64,000 nucleotides of DNA from an uncultured Anaerolineales bacterium (lineage in GTDB: Bacteria; Chloroflexota; Anaerolineae; Aggregatilineales; Aggregatilineaceae), in NCBI GenBank assembly GCA_937135955.1, contig CAKZOB010000060.1, forward strand, positions 1 to 64,000, given 5' to 3'. This document shows, in pieces, positions 8,301-17,675 of the stretch. The stretch's first letter is position 1. Every line of letters begins with the position of its first letter. A program made the position numbers and the translations under genes. Below the pieces are notes generated by a model. The model ran no database searches. It had not been told where the DNA came from and was given only the letters and a program-made list of their open reading frames with translations.

Positions 8301-9344
8301 TCAACTGCGCAGATAATGGGCCAGCAGATGGGCGCAGTGCAGAATGCTGTCCTGATGTGTGCGCTCATAGGCGTGTGAAGCATCTACGCCCGGTCCGATC
8401 AAGGCGACCTGAGCCTGGCCACCGCTGAACCAGTACGCTTCGCCGTCGGAACTGTAATACGGGTACACGTCCACTTTGTGGGGAATGTCCGCCTGACGAG
8501 CCAGCGCACACAGTTTTTGTGTCAGGCCAACGTGATATGGCCCGCCCGCGTCCTTGGCGCAAATGCCGACGCTGAACTCGTCCGAGTTCTGGCCCTCTCC
8601 TACGGCGGCCATGTCTACGGCAACGAGTTCGTGGAGATCGGCGGGGAATCCGGCAGCGCCACCGTGTCCAGCTTCTTCGTGAGTGGCGATGAGCACGGTG
8701 ACGGTCTGTGACGGGCGCAACCCAGCCTGACGCAGCCCCAGGAAGGCTCCGTAGATGGCAGCCACGCCCGCCTTGTCGTCCAGGTGACGCGAGCGGATGA
8801 AGCCCGTGTCGGTCAGCTCGACGCGCGGGTCAATGGACACGAAGTCGCCCACCTCAATGCCCAACGCGCGTGTGTCTGCGGCGCTCTGGGTACGGGCGTC
8901 GAGGCGCACTTCCATCGTCTCCTCAGTGCGCTTCTCCTCACCACCCTTGCGGCTGATGTGAACGCTGGCATGCAGGGGCACGACTGTGCCACGGTAGCGT
9001 TGGCCACCCGCCGTGTGAATGGTCACCCCCTCAAACTCCACCGCATTCCACATGAAATGCCCGATTTGCGTCAGCTTCAGGCGGCCATTGGGCTTGATCT
9101 CTTTGACCATCAGGCCGAGCGTGTCCACGTGAGCGGTCAGGCCGCGCGGCGCATCGTTGCGTTCACCTGGCCAGCGAATGATCAGCGCGCCCTTAAGCGT
9201 GTGCTCAAACATCAGACCGGGGATGTCCAAGGCGGCGAAGGTCCGCTCGACGCAGGCGATCGCTTCTACGCAGTAACCGGTAGGGCTGGGTGTATTCAGC
9301 AACTCGACGAGGAACTCGAGGACACGCGATGGGTCGGGACGCAT
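8301..9344 (-). CDS. M42-family metallopeptidase (trio-M42/NAGGN-type subgroup)
   Basis: 347 residues. It has the di-metal aminopeptidase layout of M42: AHVDTLGLMVKEI, SRHLDDKAGVAA with the bridging aspartate, ATHEEAGHGGAAG with the catalytic Glu pair, VAVDMAAVG, and a C-terminal SHAYERTH. From memory, the HVDTLG form and the TPSPTGY opening resemble the subgroup found in osmoprotectant N-acetylglutaminylglutamine amide clusters (TIGR03106 type). None of the biosynthetic partners of that system is seen nearby, so its role here may simply be peptide breakdown. It is probably the first gene of the M42-HAD-DsbA-dipeptidase run. Confidence 0.88.
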   Translation of the reverse strand: MRPDPSRVLEFLVELLNTPSPTGYCVEAIACVERTFAALDIPGLMFEHTLKGALIIRWPGERNDAPRGLTAHVDTLGLMVKEIKPNGRLKLTQIGHFMWNAVEFEGVTIHTAGGQRYRGTVVPLHASVHISRKGGEEKRTEETMEVRLDARTQSAADTRALGIEVGDFVSIDPRVELTDTGFIRSRHLDDKAGVAAIYGAFLGLRQAGLRPSQTVTVLIATHEEAGHGGAAGFPADLHELVAVDMAAVGEGQNSDEFSVGICAKDAGGPYHVGLTQKLCALARQADIPHKVDVYPYYSSDGEAYWFSGGQAQVALIGPGVDASHAYERTHQDSILHCAHLLAHYLRS

Positions 9345-9476
9345 AAGGCTTTTCCGCTGGGATTAGACCGGGTAACCGCAGCGAAGTATAACCCGACATG
9401 CGAGGCCTGACGAACCGTTTAGGGCAGCAAAAGTTGTCCCTCTGGATAGTCCGCTTAGATAGCGGCGATAGGCCGT

Positions 9477-11891
9477 TCAGTGTACGGTGATGGTGGTCAG
9501 GACGGCGTGATCGCCTATCGGTGTCCCCGCGCTATCAGTCACGGGCAGACGTTCGGCGGGCGTCTGCCACCAATAGACGGCGAGCCACAGTTCGTAGTCA
9601 CCGGCGGGCAGATCGGGGGGCAGGGCGATGCCGTGATTGTCGCGCAGCCACGCATCAAGGGGCCAACTGGTCATCGGCGCGAACCCGTTGACTGGCAGGG
9701 CGTCACGCTGTGCTGCCAGACGCCCGTCTGCTGACATCAACAACAGGGCGACGGTGTAATCCCGCTCGATCGGCGCGATGGCCTGCCAGAGCAACGAAAC
9801 GGTCAGCGTTTCTCCAGCCCTGGCGAAACCCTGGCCGGGCAGGTCGAACCCTACCAGGCGTGTGCTGCCGCCGAAGGTTACATTTGTCAGATGATCAGGC
9901 CAGGCGGCCTGGGTAGGCGGTGGCGCAGGGGTGAGATCGAACAGCACAGCGCGGGCCAGGTCGCTGGGGGCGATCTCGCGCACGGGGAAGGTATGACGGG
10001 CCAGGTAGTGCTCAAGGGGGCGCACCGACCAGGGCATGGCGCGGCTGCTGTCCAATACCAGCCACAAGCGGGCGTGATCTCGCCCCAGGGCATTTGTCAC
10101 CAGCGCCGAAGAAAGATGGATCAACTCGTCCGGATTATTGGAGATCAGCAGGGGGGGCTGTTCCGGGCTGAACCGTTCGCCAGGGGCATAAGGAAGGGTG
10201 TAGACAGTTGGAGCACGGCGCTTGTAGTAGTTCATGAAGAATTCGGCGTAGCGGCTGTTGTTCAGCACGATCACGTCGTCCACACGGGCTTCGCGCTGCA
10301 AAGCTGTCAGCAGTGCGCGCGCTGGCTCGAAATCGCCGTAGTAGCGCGGGTCGCGGTGAATGGCGTAAAGTCCGCCCAGCAAAACGACAACCGTGCCCAA
10401 TAGCAGTCCGCTGATCCCTGCGATAACCCGGTGTCTGCTGAGCATCTTGTGACGTAGCGTCCACGCTGCCCAGCCCAGAGACGCGATGGCCAGTCCAACG
10501 CTCAGCGCGGGCAGCAGCCAGACACCGCCTGCCCTGGCATGGCTCCAGGCGATGTCAGGAGTCACGTCGCCCAGCAGTTGTGCCGAGACCCTCAGCGGCG
10601 ACCAGTGCAGCGACCACACGCCCTCTTCCCAGGGGACGACAGGCGGCGTCTGGCGGGCGAGAGTCTGGTAATAGGCGTCAATGGGCACGAATACGCCCAG
10701 GACTTGCACGCCCAGGCTCAGAGCCACTATCAGCAGTGCTCCGACTCTCGCGTTGCGCGACGCTCCCTGGCCCATCAGACGGTCGAATACGGGCAGCAGC
10801 CACAGCGCCAGGAAGGGGGTGAGGGGTACCATATAGCGCGGCCCCCAGCCCCGCCCACCGTACCACTGGGGGGTTCCGAGCACAGCGGCATAGCCGACAA
10901 CCATCGTCACCAGGGCGACCAGCGGCACGGCGACCTGTCGCCAGCGATGTTGACGGGCCAGGGCGGGTAGCCCGGCCAGGCCAAGCAGCAACACGGGCGA
11001 AAAAAGCCACAGGCTGCGGGCCGGACTGAACAGGTAACCCAATATTCCTTCGCTCACTTCGGGCAGGTTGGTGCGGGCCTGCTGCAAGCGCTGGACGAAG
11101 GCGTAACGGTTGGATATTCCGAACAGAATGTCGGCATTGAGAATGACCAGGATCGCGCCCCCACCGATACCGGCGATGATCGCCAGCGCTATCACTCGTT
11201 TCCGTGTCAGACGTATGCGCCCCGGACGTGAGGGCAGTGCTTCGACAAGCGCCGCCGGCAACAACAGCAGAGCCGCTTCCTTGGCGAGCAGGGTGAGACC
11301 AATAGCTACCGCGCTGGCCAGGGCGCTTCTAAGCGCGGGTTGTGCTGCGGAAAGCTGCTGGCGGGTGCGCAGGATCAGGTAAGCGCTCAGCAGCGCTAGC
11401 CAAGTGAACAGCGGTTCGCGGAAGAACGTGCGGCTATAGGGCCAGGCGATGGTCGCCAGACCGAAGGCCAGCGCAACCAGGGCGGCGACACGCGCCCGGT
11501 AGCCCAGCGCCAGCCCGTAGGCGTACAGCGTGCCCGCAGTTAGCGCAGTGACCAGGGTGTTGAATAACCACACTGTATGTGCCAGGCCGATGGCCGGTAG
11601 CCGCTCTGCCAGCAGGAAAAGCGGAGCAGCCAGGGCGGGTTGTAGTGGCTCAGCGTCTGCGGCGGGGGGAGTTACCTGGCTGAGCGACAGCGGCGGGTAG
11701 GCGTCGTACTGGTAGTTCTGGGCCAGATTGCCTTGCCGGGCCAGGCTCTCCGTGGCGTCGAAGAGGAACCATTCATCACGGCTGATCGCATACCCGTTGA
11801 AGGTGAAAAAATAGACGGCGATGAGCAAGACAACTACAAATACTCCCAGTGCCGTGCGGTAGGCTGGTGACTCTGAGGCTGACGCGGTCAT
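9477..11891 (-). CDS. GT39-type integral membrane glycosyltransferase
   Basis: 804 residues with about twelve to thirteen membrane segments. An early extracytoplasmic acidic motif, ISRDEWFLFDA (residues about 33-43), resembles the catalytic Asp/Glu loop of PMT/ArnT-type enzymes. These use polyprenyl-phosphate sugars and transfer them to lipid, glycan or protein outside the membrane. The C-terminal 250 residues form soluble beta-rich domains, including a segment with VGFDLPGQGFARAGETL, typical of long Chloroflexota members. The ATG overlaps the stop codon of the preceding GT4 gene by 4 bp. It is probably the last gene of the glycan operon that starts at 16241. Confidence 0.85.
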   Translation of the reverse strand: MTASASESPAYRTALGVFVVVLLIAVYFFTFNGYAISRDEWFLFDATESLARQGNLAQNYQYDAYPPLSLSQVTPPAADAEPLQPALAAPLFLLAERLPAIGLAHTVWLFNTLVTALTAGTLYAYGLALGYRARVAALVALAFGLATIAWPYSRTFFREPLFTWLALLSAYLILRTRQQLSAAQPALRSALASAVAIGLTLLAKEAALLLLPAALVEALPSRPGRIRLTRKRVIALAIIAGIGGGAILVILNADILFGISNRYAFVQRLQQARTNLPEVSEGILGYLFSPARSLWLFSPVLLLGLAGLPALARQHRWRQVAVPLVALVTMVVGYAAVLGTPQWYGGRGWGPRYMVPLTPFLALWLLPVFDRLMGQGASRNARVGALLIVALSLGVQVLGVFVPIDAYYQTLARQTPPVVPWEEGVWSLHWSPLRVSAQLLGDVTPDIAWSHARAGGVWLLPALSVGLAIASLGWAAWTLRHKMLSRHRVIAGISGLLLGTVVVLLGGLYAIHRDPRYYGDFEPARALLTALQREARVDDVIVLNNSRYAEFFMNYYKRRAPTVYTLPYAPGERFSPEQPPLLISNNPDELIHLSSALVTNALGRDHARLWLVLDSSRAMPWSVRPLEHYLARHTFPVREIAPSDLARAVLFDLTPAPPPTQAAWPDHLTNVTFGGSTRLVGFDLPGQGFARAGETLTVSLLWQAIAPIERDYTVALLLMSADGRLAAQRDALPVNGFAPMTSWPLDAWLRDNHGIALPPDLPAGDYELWLAVYWWQTPAERLPVTDSAGTPIGDHAVLTTITVH

Positions 11892-13066
11892 CGCCGGATG
11901 CTCCGCTTGCCGGCGAGCAGCTCGCGGTAAAGCGTGCTCAGATCGCTCACCAGCCGGTCTATGCCGAACTGCTCAGCCACGCGCTGTCGCCGTTCATCCG
12001 ACTCTGTTGACCTGTCGGCCAGGGCGGCCAGGATTGCCTGAGCCAATGCCTCGGCATCGCCAGGGGGTACCAGCGTGCCCAGACGCCCGCCATCGAGCAA
12101 ATCGGGCACTCCGCCGACCGCTGTAGCTACGGCGGGCACACCAGCGGCCAACGCTTCGATGATGGATACCGGCGTACCTTCGTTGTCCGACGAGATGACG
12201 AGCAGATCAAGGTCGCTGTAAACAGGGCATAGGTCGCGCAGAAAGCCGGTGAAGGTTACCGCCTCTGCCAGGCTCAGGCTTTGAGCCTGAGCGACGAGCG
12301 TTTCGCGCAGTTCGCCGTCGCCGACGATGACGAAATGGGCATCCGGCAACGTCTGGCGCACGCGCTGTGCCGCCTGCAGAAAGAGGGAATGATTCTTAAT
12401 CGGCACCAGCCGCCCCACAATGCCCACCAGAGGAGCATCGGCGGGCAGATTGAACCGGCGGCGGAATTCGCCGAGATGACGGGGAGTTGCAAGATACCGC
12501 GACAGATCGGGGCCTTCCGGAGCAATAACGATTTTGTCGGCAGGCGCAACCTGGTAAAGAGAGCTCAGTTCTTCCCTGAGTGAAGGACTGACGGCGACCA
12601 AGCGGTCGGTGAGGCGCGCTGTCAGGCGTTCTAGCCATAGAAAAAACGCAGTCTTGTGCGGGCCGAAATAGCCATGAAAAACGTGTCCGTGAAAAGTGTG
12701 CACTCGCACTGGGGCGCGCGCCAACCAGGCCGCGGTCCTGCCCACAAAACCTGCTTTGGCTGTGTGTGTGTGTACCACATCCGGGCGCAACCGCCGCATG
12801 AGCCGCCACAGCTTGAATAGTGTGATCAGGTCGCGCAGCGGCGATAGCTCGCGCCCCAGTTCTGAGATATAGATCGGAGTGATGTTGTAGACATCAGCCA
12901 GATAGGACATGTCGCCCTCGTGCGGTCCGACACGTCCAGAGACCACAGTTGTGGTGAAATCAGGAGGGCGCATCCGGTCGGCAAGCAGGAGCACCTGCAA
13001 AGCTGGGCCACCCACATTCAGTCGGGCGATGACGTGCATGACGCGGATCGGGCGGTGTTCGCTCAT
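11888..13066 (-). CDS. GT4-family glycosyltransferase
   Basis: 392 residues with the two-Rossmann (GT-B) layout. The N-terminal half has HVIARLNVGGPALQV and DVVHTHTAKAGFVGR. The C-terminal half has GIVGRLVPIKNH and the nucleotide-sugar motif NEGTPVSIIEALAAG, with the E-x7-E pair. It should add a sugar from an activated donor to a lipid-linked glycan at the cytoplasmic face. It lies between a second GT4 gene and the GT39-type gene, with a 4-bp overlap to the latter. Donor and acceptor cannot be told from sequence. Confidence 0.92.
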   Translation of the reverse strand: MSEHRPIRVMHVIARLNVGGPALQVLLLADRMRPPDFTTTVVSGRVGPHEGDMSYLADVYNITPIYISELGRELSPLRDLITLFKLWRLMRRLRPDVVHTHTAKAGFVGRTAAWLARAPVRVHTFHGHVFHGYFGPHKTAFFLWLERLTARLTDRLVAVSPSLREELSSLYQVAPADKIVIAPEGPDLSRYLATPRHLGEFRRRFNLPADAPLVGIVGRLVPIKNHSLFLQAAQRVRQTLPDAHFVIVGDGELRETLVAQAQSLSLAEAVTFTGFLRDLCPVYSDLDLLVISSDNEGTPVSIIEALAAGVPAVATAVGGVPDLLDGGRLGTLVPPGDAEALAQAILAALADRSTESDERRQRVAEQFGIDRLVSDLSTLYRELLAGKRSIRR

Positions 13067-13095
13067 GAGTTTGGAACCCCAAAGTGTGCTAGACT

Positions 13096-14229
13096 TCAGT
13101 CCTGGTTGTGCAAACGTTGGTATAAGGCCAACGTGTGCTCGACCATACCGGCGGCAGTGAAGTGGGCTTCAAGCCGCAGACGGCCAGCTGTACCGCGTCG
13201 TTGTCGCTCAGCCGGGTCGGTCAGTGCTACCCGGATCGCTTTTGCTAGCGTGCTGGCATCTCTGGGAGGTACTAGCCAGCCCGTTTCCCCGTCGAGCACG
13301 ATCTCCGGGATAGCACTGACCCTGGTGCTGATAATTGGTAGGTGATAGGCCATTGCTTCCAACAACACTAGGCCGAAGCCCTCCCACAGCGACGGTGCCA
13401 GGAATATGTCCAGTCCAGCGAAGACAGCATAGGCATCACGTCTCCAGCCCAGAAAATGCACTCGCCTAGCGATTCCCAGCGCTTCCGCTTCGCGTTGCAG
13501 CGACTGGCGCAGCGGGCCATCGCCGGCGATGACATAATGCGCCTGAGGGAATTCCGCCGCCACAGCAGCAAAGCCGCGCAGCGCATAGCTCAGCCCCTTC
13601 TGCTCTACCAGACGGCAGACCGAGCCGAGCAGAACCGTTTCGCTAGGCAGGCCCAGATTGGCTCGCAGGTCGTGGCGGGCTGTGGGCAGGGCAGGTAAGG
13701 TTGCCGGGTCGAGGCCGTAATGGACGGTTTGAATTCGTTCGGCAGGTGCACCTTCAATTCGGATGGAGAAGTCACGGATAGCGTGCGAAATGGCGATGCC
13801 TGTGTCAGTATAGCGCCATAGCAGGTGATTGAGCAGGCGCACAGGCAGGCGATAACGAAAGCGATCGTCGTTGTGGCGCGAGCTGATCACATAGGGCACG
13901 CCTGCCAGCCGCGCGGCGATGGTGCCGTAGAGGTCGGCGTGAATCAGGTGCGTGTGAACGATGGACGGGCGTTCACGGCGCAGCAGCCGCGCCAGTCGCC
14001 AGATCAGCGTGATATCGGCGTCGTGCCGGATGGTCAGCCGGGTCGTGGGGATGCCCAGGGCGCTAGCCCGGTTGATCAATTCCTGCACCGGTTTTCCTGG
14101 CTCGACCAGCAACCACAGGCGCGCATCTACATCGCGGGCGCGCAGGCCCGGCAACAGTGCCAGCAGATGATTTTCTGACCCGGCAATGCCAGTTACTTTG
14201 GAAAGATGGACAACACGCAATCCGGCCAT
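13096..14229 (-). CDS. GT4-family glycosyltransferase
   Basis: 377 residues, GT-B fold. Visible are VVHLSKVTGIAGSENHL at the N-terminus, IVHTHLIHADLYG, GSVCRLVEQKGLSYAL and the donor-site SLWEGFGLVLLEAMA with its two glutamates. It is similar in plan to the next gene but clearly diverged, so the two probably add different sugars. It starts 11 bp after the epimerase stop codon. No strong ribosome site is seen, so translation may depend on coupling. Confidence 0.92.
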   Translation of the reverse strand: MAGLRVVHLSKVTGIAGSENHLLALLPGLRARDVDARLWLLVEPGKPVQELINRASALGIPTTRLTIRHDADITLIWRLARLLRRERPSIVHTHLIHADLYGTIAARLAGVPYVISSRHNDDRFRYRLPVRLLNHLLWRYTDTGIAISHAIRDFSIRIEGAPAERIQTVHYGLDPATLPALPTARHDLRANLGLPSETVLLGSVCRLVEQKGLSYALRGFAAVAAEFPQAHYVIAGDGPLRQSLQREAEALGIARRVHFLGWRRDAYAVFAGLDIFLAPSLWEGFGLVLLEAMAYHLPIISTRVSAIPEIVLDGETGWLVPPRDASTLAKAIRVALTDPAERQRRGTAGRLRLEAHFTAAGMVEHTLALYQRLHNQD

Positions 14230-14240
14230 GGGCGGGCAGA

Positions 14241-15197
14241 TCAGACAGGCATTTGAGTACGGTACCAGGCCAGCGTGCGCGCCAGTCCTTCGGAGAGCGA
14301 GATCAGCGGCTCGTAACCCAGCCTGTCGCGTGCCTTGTCAATGGCCGCGCGGGAATGGCGCACATCGCCCGGACGCGGGGCCACGAAGACCGGAGTAATG
14401 GAAGTGCCCAACAGCTCGTTGAGAATGTCAATCATCTCCAGCAGGCTGATCTGCCCTCCGCAGGCAATGTTGAAAACTTCGCCCGAAATGCCCGGCGTAT
14501 GACAGGCCAGCAGCGTGCCGTGCACTACATTGTCAATGTAGGTGAAGTCGCGTGTCTGCAAGCCGTCGCCCTCGACACGGGGCGGGTCGCCGCGCAGCAT
14601 GGCCGTCACGAATTTGGGGATGACAGCAGCATAGGTCGAAAGCGGGTCCTGGCGCGGGCCAAAAACGTTGAAATAGCGCACTGTCACAGTTTCCAGCCCG
14701 TAGACCGTGGCGATAGCCTGGCAATAGTGTTCGCCCGCCAGCTTAGCCGCAGCATAGGGTGAAAGCGGTTGCGGCAACATGTCTTCGGCCTTGAAGTCGC
14801 TTTCGACATCACCGTAGGCTGAGGACGAGCCGGCATAGACGACGCGGCGCACGCCCGCGTCACGGGCGGCGAGCAGCACATTGAGCGTGCCCGTGACGTT
14901 GTGCTCATGGCAACTCAGGGGATCATCTACAGAGCGCGGCACCGAAGCCAGCGCCGCCAGGTGCAGGACATAGTCTACACCGCGCATGGCTTCGTCCAAT
15001 GCGGCGCGATCGGTGATACTCGCTTCGAAGAGTTCGATATGATCGAGGGAGAGGGCCAGATTCTCGCGTTTGCCGGTGGAGAAATTGTCAATCACCCGCA
15101 CCCGATGCCCCTCGCGCACCAGGGTATCTACGATGTGCGAACCGATGAATCCTGCTCCGCCAGTGACCAGATAGGTCTGTGTCGGGCGAGTCTGCAT
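14241..15197 (-). CDS. NAD-dependent sugar-nucleotide epimerase (GalE/WbpP-like)
   Basis: 318-residue extended short-chain dehydrogenase. The NAD-binding motif is GGAGFIGSH (14-22). The catalytic triad is recognisable as the serine in YAGSSSAYG and YAAAK with Tyr and Lys. SVPRSVDDPLSCHEHNVTGT fits UDP-glucose/UDP-GlcNAc 4-epimerases. It should supply a 4-epimerised UDP-sugar for the adjacent glycosyltransferases. GGAGG 8 bases before the ATG supports the start. It follows the WecA-like gene. Confidence 0.88.
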   Translation of the reverse strand: MQTRPTQTYLVTGGAGFIGSHIVDTLVREGHRVRVIDNFSTGKRENLALSLDHIELFEASITDRAALDEAMRGVDYVLHLAALASVPRSVDDPLSCHEHNVTGTLNVLLAARDAGVRRVVYAGSSSAYGDVESDFKAEDMLPQPLSPYAAAKLAGEHYCQAIATVYGLETVTVRYFNVFGPRQDPLSTYAAVIPKFVTAMLRGDPPRVEGDGLQTRDFTYIDNVVHGTLLACHTPGISGEVFNIACGGQISLLEMIDILNELLGTSITPVFVAPRPGDVRHSRAAIDKARDRLGYEPLISLSEGLARTLAWYRTQMPV

Positions 15198-15224
15198 AAG
15201 TAACCTCCCCAGGTGCGAAAACGT

Positions 15225-16241
15225 TCAGGAACGGTGTTTGCTGCGAATGTAGATGCGTTCCAGAAACAGAAAAGCAGCGATGGCCACCAGCGCAATCCCT
15301 GCGCCGATGCGCAGGCCATTCTCGATGCTGGCCGTAGAGAGCGCGACTGCTACCAGCCCTAACGCCGCGCTGACCGCGTACAGGGTCAGGACGGCTGCGC
15401 GCTGACTCAGTCCCAGTCTCACCAGGCGGTGCGAGGTGTGATCCTTGCCGCCCTGCATGGGAGAGCGACCCTCGCGCAGGCGGGTGAAGACGACCAGCGT
15501 AGTGTCGAAGATGGGCAGGCCCAGCACTACGACCGGCACCATCCAGGTGATCACCTGGCGCTCGTCGGGCACGCGGAAGTCTAGCTTGATGGCCAGTACC
15601 GAGAGCAGGAAGCCCAGCACCATGCTGCCCATGTCGCCCATGAAGGTCGTGGCGGGGTTGAAGTTATAGATCAAAAAGCCTACCGAAGCGCCCATCAAGG
15701 CGGCGGCCAGGCTGCTGACCAGGCTCAGTTCTTCGCGCACGGCCATGGCGAAGAAAAAGAACGAGGCAATGGCTGTGATGCCTGCGGCCAGTCCGTCCAT
15801 GTTGTCCTGGAAGTTGAGCGCGTTGGTGATGCCAACGATCCAGAACAGCGTCAGGGTCACGTTGAGGATATCGCTGCCAAAGATGCGCACATGGATACCG
15901 GCGGCGATCAACACCGCGGCGGCGATGATCTGCCCCGCCATCTTGACCAGAGGAGACATGCCCTGGCGGTCGTCTACGAAGCCGACCAGCACCAGCCAGG
16001 TGGTACCCGCCAGGATCGCGCCGAATTCCACCAGGTAGAACGGCGGGCTGAAGAAGACCAGCGCCAGCACCAACGCGCCGTAGATGGCCAGGCCGCCCAG
16101 CAAGGGGGTCGGGCGCTGATGGACTTTGCGCGCACTCGGCTGATCGAGGACGCCAAAATGAAAGGCCAGGCGGCGGGTGATGGGCGTGAAGCCTACGGCT
16201 GCCGCGAAGCCCGCAATCATCACAGGGAAGAAGTCGGTCAT
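15225..16241 (-). CDS. WecA/TagO-like polyprenyl-phosphate GlcNAc-1-P transferase
   Basis: 338 residues, ten or eleven membrane helices. Family signature loops are present: GFVDDRQGMSP with the Asp pair, LNFQDNMDGLAAG, FMGDMGSMVLGF, and a C-terminal GKDHTSHRLVRLG with the HxxHR-like histidines. The enzyme attaches a sugar phosphate from a UDP-sugar to undecaprenyl phosphate, the first step of a lipid-linked glycan. An upstream GTG at 16247 is an alternative start; the ATG at 16241 is preferred. A promoter is seen 73 bp upstream. MraY is excluded by the TagO-type sequence and the glycan context, but the exact sugar is unknown. Confidence 0.9.
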   Translation of the reverse strand: MTDFFPVMIAGFAAAVGFTPITRRLAFHFGVLDQPSARKVHQRPTPLLGGLAIYGALVLALVFFSPPFYLVEFGAILAGTTWLVLVGFVDDRQGMSPLVKMAGQIIAAAVLIAAGIHVRIFGSDILNVTLTLFWIVGITNALNFQDNMDGLAAGITAIASFFFFAMAVREELSLVSSLAAALMGASVGFLIYNFNPATTFMGDMGSMVLGFLLSVLAIKLDFRVPDERQVITWMVPVVVLGLPIFDTTLVVFTRLREGRSPMQGGKDHTSHRLVRLGLSQRAAVLTLYAVSAALGLVAVALSTASIENGLRIGAGIALVAIAAFLFLERIYIRSKHRS

Positions 16242-16313
16242 GTCCACTGTCTACTCATCGTCACGGCTCTCGCTCGCAATGGTGCCACCCTGGCCGTGTT
16301 TCAGTCGGGCGGG

Positions 16314-16342
16314 AGTATACCGTAGCGGATCGCGTGACACAA
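16314..16342 (-). promoter_or_regulatory. Promoter of the glycan operon
   Basis: Minus-strand TTGTGT, a 17-bp spacer and TATACT, ending 73 bp before the WecA-like start. It lies immediately downstream of the hairpin that ends the udg transcript, so the two operons are separated cleanly. Confidence 0.6.
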
Positions 16343-16345
16343 AAC

Positions 16346-16367
16346 AGCGCCAGGTTGTCCCGGCGCT
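16346..16367 (-). terminator. Intrinsic terminator of the tsaE-tsaB-rimI-udg operon
   Basis: Nine-base-pair stem AGCGCCGGG/CCTGGCGCT with one mismatch and a four-base loop. On the minus strand it is followed by GTTTTGTG. It lies 41 bp after the udg stop codon. Confidence 0.65.
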
Positions 16368-16407
16368 AACTACTCCGTGAAATACCATTATACTCCCCGC
16401 TGCGCGC

Positions 16408-17049
16408 TTAGAACAGGCTGAGCTGCTTTGGTGGGGGTTCGTCGTGCGCGTTGCTGTTGGTGGCCTCGACTTCCTTGAGCAGATCGAGCATACGTCGGAA
16501 GTCGGCTTCCATGGCCGGGCGCAAATTCATGTTGCGCAGGACGGCTGCGGGGTGAAACATCGGATAGTAGATGCGCCCGTCTGCGCGACGTGGCTGCCCG
16601 TGAATCTTGGTGATGCGCGCGGTCGGCGGGAAGAAAAGCGCCATGCTGAAACGCCCCAGCGTCACAATGATCTTGGGGCGGATGATCTCGATCTGGCGGT
16701 TGAGATAGGTCTTGACACAGGTGTCAATTTCCGCGGGCAGAGGGTCACGGTTTCCGGGCGGACGGCACTTGACCACATTGGTGATGAAAACGTCGTTGCG
16801 GGTCAGACCGATCATGGCCAGCAATTCGCTCAGGTACTTGCCCGACGCGCCGACGAAGGGCAGCCCCTGCTGATCTTCGTGATAGCCCGGCGCTTCGCCG
16901 ATGAACAGGATTTCGGCGTCGGGGCGTCCTGCTCCGGGCACTACGCGCGTGCGGGCGCTGTAGAGGGGGCAGGCCTGGCAGGCGCGTATTTCCTGGGCGA
17001 TCTGCTCAAGAGCGGCCCGCCGTTCTTCCAGGCTCAGGGTATCGCTCAC
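16408..17049 (-). CDS. udg: Type-4 (Fe-S) uracil-DNA glycosylase
   Basis: 213 residues. Removes uracil from DNA after cytosine deamination. The first cluster cysteines are C24 and C27 (ACQACPLY); later ones are in VVKCRPPGN and IDTCVKTY. Motif A is FIGEAPGYHEDQQG, followed by PFVGASGKYL. The late motif MFHPAAVLRN carries the catalytic-site histidine. This is the heat-tolerant family-4 type, common in thermophiles but not limited to them. The start overlaps the rimI stop by 4 bp, so it belongs to the tsa operon. Confidence 0.95.
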   Translation of the reverse strand: MSDTLSLEERRAALEQIAQEIRACQACPLYSARTRVVPGAGRPDAEILFIGEAPGYHEDQQGLPFVGASGKYLSELLAMIGLTRNDVFITNVVKCRPPGNRDPLPAEIDTCVKTYLNRQIEIIRPKIIVTLGRFSMALFFPPTARITKIHGQPRRADGRIYYPMFHPAAVLRNMNLRPAMEADFRRMLDLLKEVEATNSNAHDEPPPKQLSLF

Positions 17050-17675
17050 AGGAAGCTCCTCTCTGGCTCGTAGACATGGGTGAACTGATCGTCGAACTGG
17101 ATGCGGCTGGCAAGCAGTTGCCAGCGTGTGTCCAGGCGCTGAGCATAGGCCGCGTCGAGCGGGCGCAGTTCCATGAGTAAAGCATCCTCACCGTCGTCGC
17201 GGTAGTAGTGCCGACGACGCCCGACGACCTGGTATTCGTATTTGCGGTAGAGCGCCTGAGCTGTGGTGTTGCTCTCACGCACTTCCAACACCGAATACTC
17301 GCCGTGCAGCAGGATAGCGCGTTTGAGCATACTGGCCAACAACAGTTCGCCCAGGCCCTGCCCGCGGAAATCGGGATGAACGGCGATAGTGCTGATATGA
17401 GCCTCACCGGCGATCAGCCAGCAGCCCCCATAACCGACCAACTGCCCGGCTGGTGTTTGCCGGGCAAAAAGGCGCGGCAGCCAGCGCCAGCGTTGTGCAG
17501 GGTGGCTGACGGGCGAGGCCAGCTCCAGCACGACCAGATACGAGGTGTCGCGGTTGGTCAGTTCAAAGCGATAGGCATTGGCCGACCAGGGTGTACTGAA
17601 CGAAAGTCGGTCAATCTGCACAACCTGCTCGATGTCGCTCAATCGCATCGGGCGCACAGTCACCTGGAGCGTCAT
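17046..17675 (-). CDS. rimI: RimI-like GNAT N-acetyltransferase
   Basis: 209 residues. The GNAT acetyl-CoA motif is VHPDFRGQGLGELLLASML, followed by NTTAQALYRKYEYQVVGRR, as in RimI, which acetylates the N-terminal alanine of ribosomal protein S18. It is longer than the usual 150-160 residues because of an insertion around residues 50-75 and a C-terminal extension. Its place next to tsaB and tsaE is typical for rimI. It overlaps both neighbours by 4 bp. Confidence 0.88.
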   Translation of the reverse strand: MTLQVTVRPMRLSDIEQVVQIDRLSFSTPWSANAYRFELTNRDTSYLVVLELASPVSHPAQRWRWLPRLFARQTPAGQLVGYGGCWLIAGEAHISTIAVHPDFRGQGLGELLLASMLKRAILLHGEYSVLEVRESNTTAQALYRKYEYQVVGRRRHYYRDDGEDALLMELRPLDAAYAQRLDTRWQLLASRIQFDDQFTHVYEPERSFL

